This document shows, one piece after another, positions 47,798 to 59,829 of a stretch of DNA of 64,000 nucleotides. Position 1 is the first letter of the stretch; the number at the start of each line of letters is the position of its first letter. The stretch comes from Eremomyces bilateralis CBS 781.70 (lineage: Eukaryota; Ascomycota; Dothideomycetes; Eremomycetales; Eremomycetaceae). The position numbers and the translations under genes were made by a program. The notes under the pieces are model-generated. The model made no database searches, had not been told where the DNA came from, and saw only the letters and a list, made by a program, of their open reading frames with translations. The stretch is from positions 1,227,097 to 1,291,096 of the forward strand of contig NW_022985071.1 of assembly GCF_010015585.1 (NCBI RefSeq), written 5' to 3'.

Positions 47798-49792
47798 CGT
47801 GGAAAGGAAAATATTCGAAGTGTTTAGTCATCGGTGAAGTCAACCTCATAAAGCACTCGACTGTCTCAATAGAAGAAAAACGATCAACGAGTAGGTGAAA
47901 CAATTTCTGCGCACATCGTGACTCTTTAATACCTGTTCATTTCATCGGGTTGGAAAGGGCTCCAGAAAGCACCCAGAGTTGAGGATGAATCATGTCCGGA
48001 AATACATGGTTGACAAGGAACCCCGCCTATGGCTAAGGTATCCTATGAAAGCTTACCGCAATTTCCAAACATTTGACTTGGTCAATGGATAATCTGTGGG
48101 TGGTTTCCAACCGGCGATTGCTCGACGCTGGAGTTCAACCATGGTGCTCGTAGCCTCCAAAAAAGGGTCCAGGGACGGGTTATTTAAAGTTGTTGTTGTC
48201 CCCAGGGGGGCCAGGCCCCATCATAGCGGTAGGAATTCAAGTCGAACTTTGTACATCCGTGGGGGTGGGACGCGATTCGGTATTGGATCGTTACCAATCT
48301 GAGCCGAAGACGGCGATGGCGCGCTGCTAAACCGTCACGCGTTCGTGGGAACCATGGTTTGGGTTCGACCACGGCACGTTTCGAATATCCGAGCCTCAAC
48401 GCCGTCAACTACGGTACCAAAATGAATACGGTCAAATGTAAGGACCAAGCGCTAAGTTCACGGGATCCAGAACCATCATACATGAGGATCGGGGTCGCCG
48501 AAAGTGGTACTGAACCGATTGTTGCGGAGGTCGGATCTGACGTTGGTCATGCTGCCTTTTATATTCATCGGTAAGGGTGAATCTCTTTCGTTGATTCTCA
48601 GATACACTGGGTTGTTTCACCGTATCCCATGCGGAGGCTTAAAATTTGTTAAGAATCGCCCGTTATTTCGGGCCGTGTTTCCTTCAACTCCGGGACCAGA
48701 CCTGCAAGCGATCCGGTGGAAATAAATTTGGTGCGAGGCGGGATGTACTCGAAGAGTCATGTTAATCGCAACCAAACAGTTCGGCAGTTTGCGGCATGAC
48801 TCGGTACTCGGTAGATACGGCCCTATCTCTCGGATGTCAACAAAGATCTTGCAGCATGATATCAGAATCCGGTGCTGGCCGAGAGGTGTAATCTGTGGTA
48901 GGGACTCCGTATTAGCCCGAACATGTTTGAGTGAAACTGGATATCGCAATGCAACAATTCAAGCTTAGATCTTTCTCTAGTTGGCTTGAAAGGTGACGGC
49001 AGCTTTGAGCGCCAACCTCCACACGAACCGAGACATTGTAGTATCGAGATTGGCGAGTAGGCGATGGAATTTAGCAGAGACATGAGCCATTCCGTTGACA
49101 CTTGGCAGGTGTCAGTCCCGAAGGCACAGGAATAGGTAAGGCACACCATGAGATTCGGCCCACGAGTTCAGGACATCACCACATGGCTCCCACGTGGTTC
49201 TGTTCGTGTTGTTTGGTTCTGAGTTGCGAGGTTCGTGAGGAGCTGGTGATATCGGTACGGGATACCGTAAAGGCGGATACACGTGATCGCTCGAGTTAGC
49301 CGTCAGGTACCGCCACAGAACGATTTCAGGAACTGGAACTCAATCAAAACTTTTTTCTGAGCCGGTATTGGCTCTCGACTTTTGGCCTTTGTAGATACCT
49401 TATCATCAAGTCATGTATTTCTAGGCACAGAGGCTGTGTTCTGACGAATATCAACTTTTGTTGCTGCTTTTCAGGTTCTGGCCCTTAAGTGGAGACGCGT
49501 CCTCGTCCACTCATCCCTGCCCGCACGCGTCTCCAGGAACACGATAATTGCGCGTCACCAAGATTCCCGCATATGGTCTATGGGCGAGAGAGTTCTCGCT
49601 CATCACAGATACCACTTTTACTCGTCGCCCTTAGTTAATGATAAATTGTGGTAAACTTATGAACAGAGCGTTGCAACTACAACACACCAAGTCAATATAA
49701 GGTTCTCCATTCCATAACTTTGGTCTGGATCGTGCTCAGCGCCGGACCATTTGCATCTTGGTACGGAATATCGCGGGTGCGCTGCTTCAGCC
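47798..49792. other. Divergent gene-free stretch (2.0 kb)
   Basis: Only short open frames on both strands, none with a recognisable family. No terminal repeats or RNA gene seen. It could be decayed sequence, but nothing proves it. Confidence 0.45.
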
Positions 49793-50796
49793 ATGCCAAA
49801 AAGGCCCCGACCGGTGCCAGATCAGGCTCCAGTCCCAAGAAAGAGCCTTCGCATTTCAAGAGCAGTCGGACGCGGTGAGAGCAACTTGGTCGAGGCAACC
49901 CCTTTCAGCGGGATTCATTCCGGTGCATCTTCGGTATCTCCGATTCATGTAGCAAAGACAGAACTACATCCCAAAAATGAGGCGACCACCGCTGATACAG
50001 CAAGTCTCGAGAGTCAGCAAGGTTTCAAGGCATCGGAGATATTAGCCGGCGGTTTTGACCAGCTTCTCAAAGACTACCCAAACACCGTTCCCAAGGAACT
50101 CCGGCCGTTGGATAAACGACGCTTAGAGGAACTCCCTGCTATCTTGAAGAGCCGTGGAGATCAATTCCCGAACCCATACCTCGAAAAAGACGAACTCGTG
50201 GAACTAGTCGAGTGGAAATTGTAAGCTCTACTTCCCAATTGCCATTAAACATATGCTGAATATTAGATTTGTAGGAAACATGGAAAATTTCGTCCAACGT
50301 TGCTGGCGTTGGTCAAATCAAACGACTCCGAACGAGTGAAGGAGGTGACCTCTGATGCCTTTTCCATTCTTGTTACGAAAAAACGTGGTCCTCAGGAAGT
50401 CCGGGAGGCCATGAAACGGCTTTGCGATCTCAAAGGCATTGGGCCAGCCACGGCCTCACTGATGCTTTCTACATTTGATGAAGACAATTTGCCATTCTTC
50501 TCTGATGAGGTGAGAGCTTTTCCAGCCAGCGACCGACCTTTTGCTGACTACAACTTGTTCTCCAGCTCTTCCTGTGGTTACATTGGGATGAACCTGTCAA
50601 CGCAGGCACGGCGCCCAAGGGGAATGGAACGGGATGGAAGCGGAATATTAGGTACACGGCGAAGGAGTATGAGTCCCTCATTGACAAACTTGTGCAAGTA
50701 AAGGAACGCCTGAAAACATCCCACAATAGAGATTCAACAGCACTTGAGTGGGAAAAGGTTGCATGGGCACTTGGGAAACAGCAGATGCTTGGCTGA
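49793..50796 (+). CDS. Helix-hairpin-helix protein (HhH-GPD-like), function unknown
   Basis: Exons 49793-50220, 50275-50509 and 50566-50796 give 297 residues. The N-terminal ~80 residues are basic and disordered (PKRPRPVPDQAPVPRKSLR). The folded part starts at ASEILAGGFDQLLKDYP, and KRLCDLKGIGPATASLMLST has the L-x-G-[IV]-G hairpin that binds DNA backbone in HhH-GPD glycosylases. The catalytic Lys/Asp usual after this hairpin is not obvious: the following segment is FDEDNLPFFSDELFLWLHW, and one of its Asp residues could in principle serve. It could therefore be a non-catalytic relative. Probably nuclear. The splice at 50220 restores WKLKHGKFRPTLL. Confidence 0.78.
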
Positions 50797-51709
50797 AGTG
50801 ATAATGCATAATAGGACAAGTCGGTTAGAACAATGTAGGAGACTTATCTTCGCAGGTTTCAAGAGAGGACGCAAAACAAGGCATGATCGACAGATGCATT
50901 CATGCAGAAAGGGATTTCAGGATAGTGTGAGATCCAGGTCCACAATGCAAGTAATGAAACAAGATCCTAGATGCTGGTGAAAGAAGAGAGTGGTATAGCC
51001 ATGCGGGATGATGAGGCATCGGATGATGGCAATGCAAGACTCTAGGAGCAACTGGGACATTCTTGAACAGGTCTCAGATAGCATAAGCCTAGTGTAGCCT
51101 GTGTTGACTGAAACACGGAATAAGGAATTGTTTGGAAATATGGATTGCAATAAAGGAATGGCAATGGTTGATGTGGTGTTCTAATTTTACCGTGAGCGGA
51201 ATGTGATTTAGATGTTTATTGAAGGGAACTCTGGCGGAGCGGACGTTAGGTGGAGCGGGGATATTCCGGGCGGAGGGTGCCAAGCCAATCGGGCAGGTTC
51301 CACTCTGCTGTTCCATCATCCAACCCACTGTTGTGCAACGATCACAGATCACCCCTCAGCCACAAGAGCTCATGAATTTGCAGTTTTTGGCTGTCTCTCT
51401 ACCTTTCCACCTCACATCTCACTATCCTCGTTGACAAAAGACACCAGAAGATTCAATAAGAGTCTATTAGTATTCGGTCTCTCCATCGTCTTGCCTAACC
51501 TTGACCTCGTTCTAAAGCTCCACGCTTTTCACCTTCCACACAAAACCCTCAACCCAATACTTCCCCCACGCATTTCACGGTTCGGCATACACGAGCTCTA
51601 CAACATCTGGAGACTTTGCAAAGTGGAAATAGGGCTTGTACGCCCGTGTCAATAGGAGCTTCGACCTTTGACCAACGTGGAACTGAGGTGCTCATCCCAA
51701 ATCGTCACT
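50797..51709 (+). other. Intergenic, HhH gene to CRM1
   Basis: No supported gene; a 147-codon open frame at 51212-51655 has no family signal and lies in the CRM1 promoter/leader. Confidence 0.5.
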
Positions 51710-54700
51710 ATGTCTATGTCCATTGAAGAGTTGGACTCTACGGTCCGCGCGTTCTACGAGGGACGCGGAGATATTGTAAGTACTATCCTCTGTCTCATAA
51801 CATGGGGTAGATGCTAATATGTACGGCAGCAAAATAAAGCCCAAGCGACCCTGAATCAGGTACGTTCCCCCAACTCCCTCCGTTTGTGTCGACTCTGACC
51901 CTGTCTGTAGTTCAAGGAGAGCCCGGATGCATGGCTTCTGGTGGACAAGATCCTCGAAGATGCGACATATCCGCAGACGAAATGTAAGGACTACTCAAGA
52001 CGAGGTGGAGGTATCACTGACATCCCGTTAGATTTGGGACTTCAGGTCCTAGACAACGTCATCAATACTCGGTGGAAGGTTCTGCCTCGGGAACAATGTC
52101 AAGGTAACGCATCATTTCGGTCCTAGAAACTTACAGGATCAGTTACTAAACTTTTAACCAGGCATCCGCAACTTTGTCGTCAGCTGCATCATCAAGCATT
52201 CTTCAACCGAGGATGGCCTCCGGACGAACAAGACTCTCCTCAACAAGCTCAACCTAACCCTTGTTTCGATCCTCAAGCAGGAATGGCCCCATAACTGGCC
52301 CGCATTCATCAACGAGATTATCGCCTCGTGCCACTCGAGCATCCCGATCTGCGAAAACAACATGGTCATTCTAAGGCTACTGTCCGAGGAAGTTTTTGAC
52401 TTCTCCCAAGATAAAATGACCTCCTCGAAAGCGAAAGACATGAAGGCGACGATGTGCGAGGAGTTCACATCAATATACCAGCTTTGTCTAGAGATCTTGC
52501 GCACTGCTGGTCAAGCGACCCTAATCCGCGCTACACTGGAGACATTGCTTCGATTCCTCAGTTGGATCCCGCTTGGTTACATTTTCGAGACTCCCGTGTC
52601 TGGCATGAGCTTGATTGAGACACTGCAAACCAGGTTCCTGGCTATCCCGGATTTCCGCAACATTACGCTGAAATGCTTGACCGAAATCGCGGGCTTGCAC
52701 ACCGATCCGCAATACAACGAGAAGCTTGTTTCCATGTTCACCGATACGCTGACGGCTGTCTCTACCATCATTCCCCTCTCTCTCGACTTGAAGTCCACCT
52801 ATTCGAACAGCAATAATCGGGACCAAGAATTTGTTCAGAACCTTGCATTGTTCCTGTGCAACTTCTTCACGATGCACCTTCCAGTGAGTGCAATTGCAAT
52901 CCTGCGTTAGTATAGAAGCTAACAAGTCATTAGGTCGTCGAGAATCTACCTAACCGCGATTTCTTGACGCACGGTCATTTCTATCTTATCCGAATCAGCC
53001 AAATCGATGACCGAGAGATCTTCAAGATTTGTCTAGATTACTGGACCAAGCTGGTGTCAGAGCTATACGAAGAGGTGCAGCAGCTCCCTCTCACCGACCC
53101 CAACCCTTTGGTGAGTCTGGGCCTGGCTGGTCTCAATTCCGGTGCGCGGGATCCTGCAATGCTAGAGAACCTTCCTCTGCGCAAGCACAAGTACGCCGAG
53201 GTCTTGTCGAACCTGCGAACTGTGATGATTGAGAAGATGGTCCGTCCTGAAGAAGTTCTCATTGTCGAAAACGACGAGGGCGAAATCGTGCGCGAGTTCG
53301 TGAAAGAGAGCGATACGATCCAGCTTTACAAGTCCACAAGGGAATGCTTGGTCTATCTTACGCACTTGGATATCGCTGATACCGAAGTAATCATGTCGGA
53401 GAAGTTGGCAAGGCAGATGGATGGCTCCGAATGGTCATGGTCGAACTGCAACACTTTGTGTTGGGCCATCGGTTCCATATCCGGCGCCATGAATGAGGAA
53501 ACTGAGAAGAGATTCTTGGTCACTGTCATCAAGGACCTTTTGGGTCTGACTGAGATGAAACGTGGGAAAGATAACAAAGCCGTGGTTGCCAGCAATATCA
53601 TGTATATTGTTGGGCAGTACCCGCGGTTCTTGAAGGCTCATTGGAAGTTCTTGAAAACTGTCGTCAACAAGCTTTTCGAGTTCATGCATGAGACCCACGA
53701 AGGCAAGCGTTCCGAAAGACCACACTATGCAAAGCTAACATGGTTACAGGTGTACAAGATATGGCTTGCGACACATTTATCAAGATCGCGAACAAATGTC
53801 GCAGACATTTCGTGGCAACTCAGCCTGGCGAGACCGAGCCGTTTATTGACGAGATCGTGCGCAACCTGCCGAACATCACAAAAGATCTCTCGCATCAGCA
53901 GGTCCACACTTTCTATGAGGCGTGCGGCTTCATGATCAGCGCTCAGGGGCAGAAGTCTGTGCAAGAACGACTCATCCAGGACCTCATGGCCTACCCCAAC
54001 CAAGCCGTATGTCTTCCAAGTTGCTGGTTCTTGGGCAAGCTAACGGTGCGTAGTGGACCAGCATCATTAAACAAGCGCATGTGAACCCATCCATTCTCGA
54101 GGATGCCGACACCATCCGAGTCATTGGCAACATCATGAAGACCAATGTGTCCGCCTGCAGTTCGATTGGAACCTACTTCTACCCTCAAATCGGGAGAATA
54201 TATCTGGACATGTTGACCATGTATCGAGCAAGCAGTACGCTCATTGACGAGGCTGTACAACGGGATGGTAAGTCCTCTAAGCACTAAAAGAGGTCTTTGC
54301 TAACAAACCCAGGTCCGATTGCAACAAAGATGCCTCGAGTTCGTGGACTGCGCACGGTCAAGAAAGAGATCCTCAAATTGATCAACACGTATGTCGAAAA
54401 GGCGGACGATCTCGAGATGGTTCACACTAGCCTGGTGCCACAACTGCTGGAAGCGGTGCTCTTAGATTACAAGAAGAACGTTCCAGACGCCCGAGAAGCG
54501 GAAGTGCTCAATGTGATGACGACGATCATCAACAAGTTGCATGTACGTTGCGACCCAACCTTTGCAGATCAGACGGACCAAAGATTGACCATTACTGACT
54601 ATTCCTAGGGCCTGATGGAAGATCAGATCATGAACATCCTCGACTCGGTCTTCGAATGCACGCTGGAGATGATCAACAAGGATTTCTCCGAGTACCCCGA

Positions 54701-55477
54701 ACATCGTGTCGAGTTCTTTAAACTTCTGCGCACGATCAATCTTCGCTGCTTCCCCGCTCTCCTTCGCCTCGATAACCGCCAGTTCAAATTCATCATCGAT
54801 TCCTGCATGTGGGCGAGCAAGCACGACAACCGTGAAGTCGAGAGCGCCGGTCTCCAGATGTGCAACGAGCTCATCATCAACATGTCCGAAATGGAACCGC
54901 AAATCTCCAACCAGTTCTTCCAAACTTACTACACGTCCATCCTGCAAGACGTTCTCTTCGTCCTCACGGACAGCGATCATAAGGCCGGCTTTAAGTCGCA
55001 GTCGTTGCTGCTGCAGAAGATGTTCTACCTGATCGATTGCGGGAAAATACAGGGCCCGGTCTATTCGGCCGACATGGCCCCTCAGGGAACGTCGAACAAG
55101 GAGTTCCTCAAGAATTTCGCAGGCAACCTACTTGCCAATGCATTCCCGAATCTCACACCGTAAGTCAACATGTATATCCTTATTTATACCGTTGCCCTTC
55201 GTCATGCCCGGCTTGGAAGAATTATACTAACTCCTCTAGGTCACAAATCGCGACCTTCCTTGAAAACCTGTTCAACTCTACTACCGACGTGAACCGATTC
55301 AAGTTGCTCCTTCGAGACTTCTTGATCTCCCTCAAGGAGTTCGCCGACGACAACGCCGAGCTCTTTGCAGAGGATCGCGAACTCGCCGCTAAGCAGGCCA
55401 AGGAGCAAGAAAGGGAGCGCGCGATGAAGGTTGGCGGGTTGCTGAAGCCCAGCGAGATGGACGACGACGAGTTGTGA
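51710..55477 (+). CDS. CRM1: Exportin-1 (Crm1/Xpo1)
   Basis: Eleven exons: 51710-51775, 51830-51859, 51911-51983, 52032-52103, 52162-52883, 52934-53702, 53750-54006, 54054-54267, 54313-54542, 54609-55159 and 55240-55477 (1073 aa, normal length). Crm1 carries leucine-rich NES cargo out of the nucleus with RanGTP. Family signposts include [110 protein letters not shown] and [17 protein letters not shown]. The tail is acidic ([10 protein letters not shown]). Intron 6 (53703-53749) has a GC donor. The residue matching the leptomycin-reactive Cys of animals is Thr527 ([11 protein letters not shown]). The first four exons are very short, as often in this gene. Confidence 0.97.
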
Positions 55478-57673
55478 CTGCGGGAAGAGTTGGACGTGAC
55501 GACCGCTACGAGAACTGGTTGGGATACCCAGGCTGTCGATCAGCCGCCACCGGAAGGATCGAAGGAGAGCGGCGCGTGGGATGGTTTCCACGCCTACGGT
55601 TTATGATCGAGGGACAAGGTGAGTGCGCGCGGTGGTCAAGCTGGTGATGCGTTGCAGGAGGGTTGCGGCTCCGCGGCGAGTCCTCGGTGCGACAAACGGC
55701 CCGGCTCGGCCTGCGTGGGCAAAAAGTACTAGACAGTGTGCGATAGGAAGGATGTGAGCAATGAGCATATGTTGATTAGCCTGGCGATTCCCTTGCGGCT
55801 GTTCCCGTTGGGATCGGTTCATCCGTCGCGATGCTGTAGGTCGGACAATACAAAGATTTTCTTCATTCTGATTCCTAGTGGTTGCCGTGTCGGACGGCTG
55901 GACGAGTAGGTACTGGTACTGGCTTAAGGAGTGATTTGTGCATCCACTTGTCCAAGGACGAGCGAATCCCATATTCCCATGTCAAGATCATGGTCAAATA
56001 ATGAATATGTATCGAAGGCGAACGAAGCACACCTTTATCAATATCGGGTTCACGATGGATCATAGAATGCTTCCGAGTTCCACCAGCATGTGGTAGAAAT
56101 CTCGCCAGGCACGGAAGCAGAGGTACCAGACCTTCAGAGCGCAGACTGAATTGTATTGACCAGCCAAAAAGGGTACAAGGTCACAGAGAAAGGACTACCT
56201 ACTAAGGAGAGTTAGTCACAGTGCCAATTAGGAGCCGAATTGGCATCGACAACCCGTCTAAACTCTAAAATCTAAAAACAGCACTGAGATAGCGAGATCT
56301 GCGTGGCAGTTAATTACAGGTTGAATCATGAATGCCGTACAGCCCGTACTCTGTTGTATTCACCGGTAATTACTCCCCGACATCACCGCCTGTCGCCCAT
56401 GAGCCCAGTGTCAGAGCCCGGAGGCCGGAAGCCATCGCCGGCTGGATGGAACCCCTTGGACGGGTGAGTGTGGGGAGTCTGAATAAGCTGTGGCTAAATC
56501 TGATTGCTGTTGCTGACATACATGCGGCGGAGGCTGGTTTCATGATTCTTCCTTGATCCCGTCGTTCACAATCCTTCGTCCTCCATCTTCTGTGTATTAG
56601 CTATTGTCGAATGACGCAGAGGTACTGATCTAATTAAGTCAATTTAGACCTGAGTCGGAAGTTAAGAACCGAGGGCTGTGTAGTCTATAATGGGCTGCTG
56701 GGCTACCGAGTGCTGGGCGGCGACTCAGAGCGAAAGCGGTGAAATTTGATCGATGGAACGCAACAGTAACTGTGCAAGGTTAGAGGCATTCCGTTAGGGC
56801 TGACTGGTGGCGTGGGACGGGCGCGGGATATTCGGTGTAATCAGGAACCACCTGTTGACTATTCTCTGTTTGTGGGCGAAACCCCTTCAGCCTTGCTCCC
56901 TTCGGGCTTAGCCGTCCGCCCCTTTTTTTTCTCGCTCGCTGCTGGCGCCGCCCGCCAACGCCTATCACAGCTTGAGCGAGTTGCACGAAAACACGAGCTC
57001 CCTCGCCCTCACGCACCAACGTCTCGGCAAAATCGCGCGTTTTGTTTGGATGTTTGTTCGGGGGCCTTCTCTCGGCGCGTCAGCAACACGCCGGATAAGT
57101 AACGAAATTCGAAACGCATCCTCAGCTCTCTGTCGTGTCTCCAACACCGCCAGTTCGCAAGGCGCAACACCGCGACGACCTGCATCACTAAATGCTGACT
57201 GGAAGGAATTCCAACCACCGAGGAAATTCGACCGGTCGATCCAGTAGGATCCATGTTGAGGTGTCGACTAACTGGACACTTCGATGCTGATGAACGCTAA
57301 CCGGTAGATTGCTACTGGGTTGAGAGAGCCAACCCATGTCGCTGGGGCGTCTCTTCGTGATAGCCTCAATCCGTGTCCAGAAATAAAAGTAAGCCACTCG
57401 AGCGTTTTGTGGGCTTTAAGTGGATTGGAGTATGTGCACTCTCCTGAGCTGAACGCCTGAACGGGCTATCAGTCCTTCGGCCTTCTTTTAAGATGGTTGA
57501 CTTGACCTCTGTCGTTTAGCCCTTCATCCAGCCATTGTTCATTCGTCCTCTATCATTTCTCGAGTCTCCTTTGCGCCTTAATACCCTTCGTTCTTCTCAC
57601 ATTTCGTCCATATATAATATTTCCGTCCTCATTTCATTCAATTCCGTCGTATCAACCCGTCACTACAATCAAG
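55478..57673 (+). other. Long gene-free stretch before the GPI-protein gene (2.2 kb)
   Basis: No supported gene. The last ~140 bases are strongly C/T-rich on the plus strand with a TATA-like element, listed separately. Confidence 0.45.
57535..57672 (+). promoter_or_regulatory. Pyrimidine-rich core promoter with TATA-like element
   Basis: The 138 bases before the ATG are dominated by C and T, with TATATAATAT at 57611-57620. CT-rich leaders are common at strongly expressed fungal genes, which fits a wall protein. The transcription start is not known. Confidence 0.45.
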
Positions 57674-58348
57674 ATGTTGTTCAAGTCCGTCGCCATCTTC
57701 GCCGCCGTGGCCGTCGTCGCCAGCGCCCAGGGCAACTGTCCTCAGAACGCTGAGGCATCTTCGTGAGTTTGCATGGTATTCCGTCTGTTGTGTCATGGTG
57801 TGCTAACAGCTACTCCAGCTTCTTCCGATCATGCGGCGACAAGCAAAATGACCTCGCCAATTGCAACGGAGACGACGTCCCTTGCACCTGCTCCGTCTAC
57901 GGTGCTCAGTCTGAGTTCGTCTAACATCAGTCTTTGGAAGTGAGGCGTCGTACTAACCAGCATCCGTAGCTGCTACCAAGACTACATCACCTCCTACTGC
58001 AGCCAGTGGCAGTACCCCGGAAACGACTACCTCTCCGGAAACTGCGGTGCCAACTCCCCGGTGACCAAGTCGTCCTCCTCTTCCCCCGCCTCCGCCACCG
58101 CTGGCACCACTACCACCGACGCTAAGCCCTCCGCCACCGGTGCGTCCTCATCTTCCTCCTCCAGCAACGGTACCACCTCCAAGGCCAGCACCGCCTCTGG
58201 TTCATCTAGCTCTGAGGAGGCCGCTGAGACTAGCACTTCCACTAACTCTGCCCCAGCTCAGCAAACCGGTGCTGCCGGTAGCTTCAAGGTCGAGGGGGCC
58301 ATGGCTGCTGTTGCCGGTGCCGCCGCTGGCTTCGCCATCTTGCTATAA
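57674..58348 (+). CDS. Small secreted Cys-rich GPI-anchored protein
   Basis: Exons 57674-57762, 57819-57914 and 57970-58348 give 187 residues. A signal peptide (MLFKSVAIFAAVAVVASAQ) is followed by a compact ~65-residue Cys-rich domain (NC, SCGDKQ, NCNGDDVPCTCS, DCYQDY, YCSQW, GNCG) with about nine Cys. A Ser/Thr/Ala-rich stalk (SPASATAGTTTTDAK...) follows, then a C-terminal hydrophobic helix after small residues (GAAGSFKVEGAMAAVAGAAA), which together signal a GPI anchor. It should sit on the plasma membrane or wall. The Cys spacing resembles, but does not clearly match, the eight-Cys CFEM pattern, so I leave the domain unnamed. Codons are strongly biased to C-ending, suggesting high expression. 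Confidence 0.87.
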
Positions 58349-58960
58349 GTGGTCGGTTAAGGGGCTTGCCCGGGAGTTCCGACATGAACAACCTGGGTGG
58401 TCGAGGACAAGTTGCGGGATCCTCTAGGAGCAGAACTAAAATGGCTAATTGGGACCCATCCGCGTGCCATGTGTGAGATAAGGAAGATTCCATGTGGCCC
58501 AATACCGTGTAATTGCTGGAGATTTGCTTTCAGATTTGCTTTAGATCATAGAGACGCGCATAATACCACTGCAAAGCTCGGGAGTTTCTTCAACATCATT
58601 GTTCAGGAGCCAGAGCCTGCACCAGTGCAAATACAGAAGCTTGGTTTCCTTATGATAGTATTCCGTGCGCGTTGTTTGACGATTGGTAACTGAGGTGCTG
58701 TACTACGTCGGTGGACCGTTTCTAAAAGAGGAAGTCAAATTTTCCAGCCCTGGTCTAGCCCAATTTTGGTCCCACTCGGAATATTGAATTGAATGTTATT
58801 CCTGTTTTTCCAGACCATGGCAAGTTTGATAACACTAATCATTATCTTATTACATTCTAGCATGCACTTTCTTGTATCTACTAAACCCTAATATCGTCGG
58901 ACTGTGGAAATACTCACATGCCCAGTCGATTCCTGCCCACTTGGGTTTGGGGCACTGAAG
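58349..58960 (+). other. Intergenic, GPI-protein gene to SET gene
   Basis: 3' UTR and promoter sequence; no supported gene. Confidence 0.5.
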
Positions 58961-59635
58961 ATGGTCGATCGGTTGGAGGGAGAAATGAGTCTGGCTCGAT
59001 GTCCAGACATTTATCTTGTATTAAATACGCCGAAAGGTGAGTACGGTAGCGTTGCATGACGATGAGATACCATGCATAAACAACTTAAATGTCGTTCTAC
59101 AGGTCGAGGAGTGGTTGCGCGGAGTCATATACCAGCTAGAACCATTTTGGACGTTTGTCCAGTCTTGGTGCTATCTCTCGAGGATAATGAGAAGCATATA
59201 AAGCATACAGAGCTGTTTCACTACACATAGTAAGGCCCTATTATACCGTATTATGCACAGGTTTGCTCTACGGGACCCTCCTGACCGTCGACATCTGCAG
59301 TAACTGGCCGCATCAAGATGAAAAGGGCATTCTCCGCATGCACCAGGCCATATGTTTCGGACTCGGCTCTATGTTCAACCATTCCCACCACAATCAGAAC
59401 GTCGTATGGGAGCGGGACCAACAATCAAAGACCATCACATACCGGGCCGCACGAGACATTCCACCGGGCGAAGAACTTTGTAATCATCCGCCCGATCCCA
59501 TTAGGTTTCGCACAGCGATCTAACCGTTCCTTTCTTTTAGGCATCTCATACGGCTCCCATCTGACATTTACAGATGCAGATAGCCCCGAGGGCGAAGAAG
59601 AACCGGAGCTCTTGTTGGATAAAATACAGATTTGA
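58961..59635 (+). CDS. Minimal SET-domain protein (putative lysine methyltransferase)
   Basis: Exons 58961-59036, 59103-59229, 59301-59479 and 59541-59635 give only 158 residues, yet the SET landmarks are all present: GRGVVARSHIPARTIL (SET-N with R-G-x-x-A), the catalytic-core SMFNHSHHNQN (N-H-S) and IPPGEELCISYG (G-E-E-L-x-x-x-Y-G). No pre-SET, MYND or post-SET Cys cluster is seen. The exon 2/3 splice is fixed by protein sense: HYT-Y-NWPHQDEKG; a nearer acceptor at 59262 would create a stop. A start at 58985 (MSLARCPDIY) is also possible. The stop at 59633 leaves an acidic tail (DSPEGEEEPELLLDKIQI). Substrate unknown. It converges on the UPF0662 gene 194 bp away. Confidence 0.8.
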
Positions 59636-59829
59636 CCATCGACGGCCAATGGGAGGAGGATTACCGATTTAGCAGTCCAAGTGCAGAAGAGGAAGTTCAT
59701 CAAACATGCCGATGCCTGCAAAATCAACCCGATGTCGCCACAAAATACTGGGAACCCTCATCAATGTCTCGATTTAGAAGACAAGAACACGATGCCGCCG
59801 TACCCACTAGACCAATGGATACAACTACA

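Noticed and set aside
51212-51655. 147-codon plus-strand frame upstream of CRM1
   Set aside because: Low-quality composition, no family signal, located in the CRM1 promoter and leader.
59636-59829. Possible extra coding sequence after the SET stop (another frame reads TIDGQWEEDYRFSS)
   Set aside because: No GT-AG intron links it to the SET frame and the SET protein ends in a plausible acidic tail; treated as 3' UTR.
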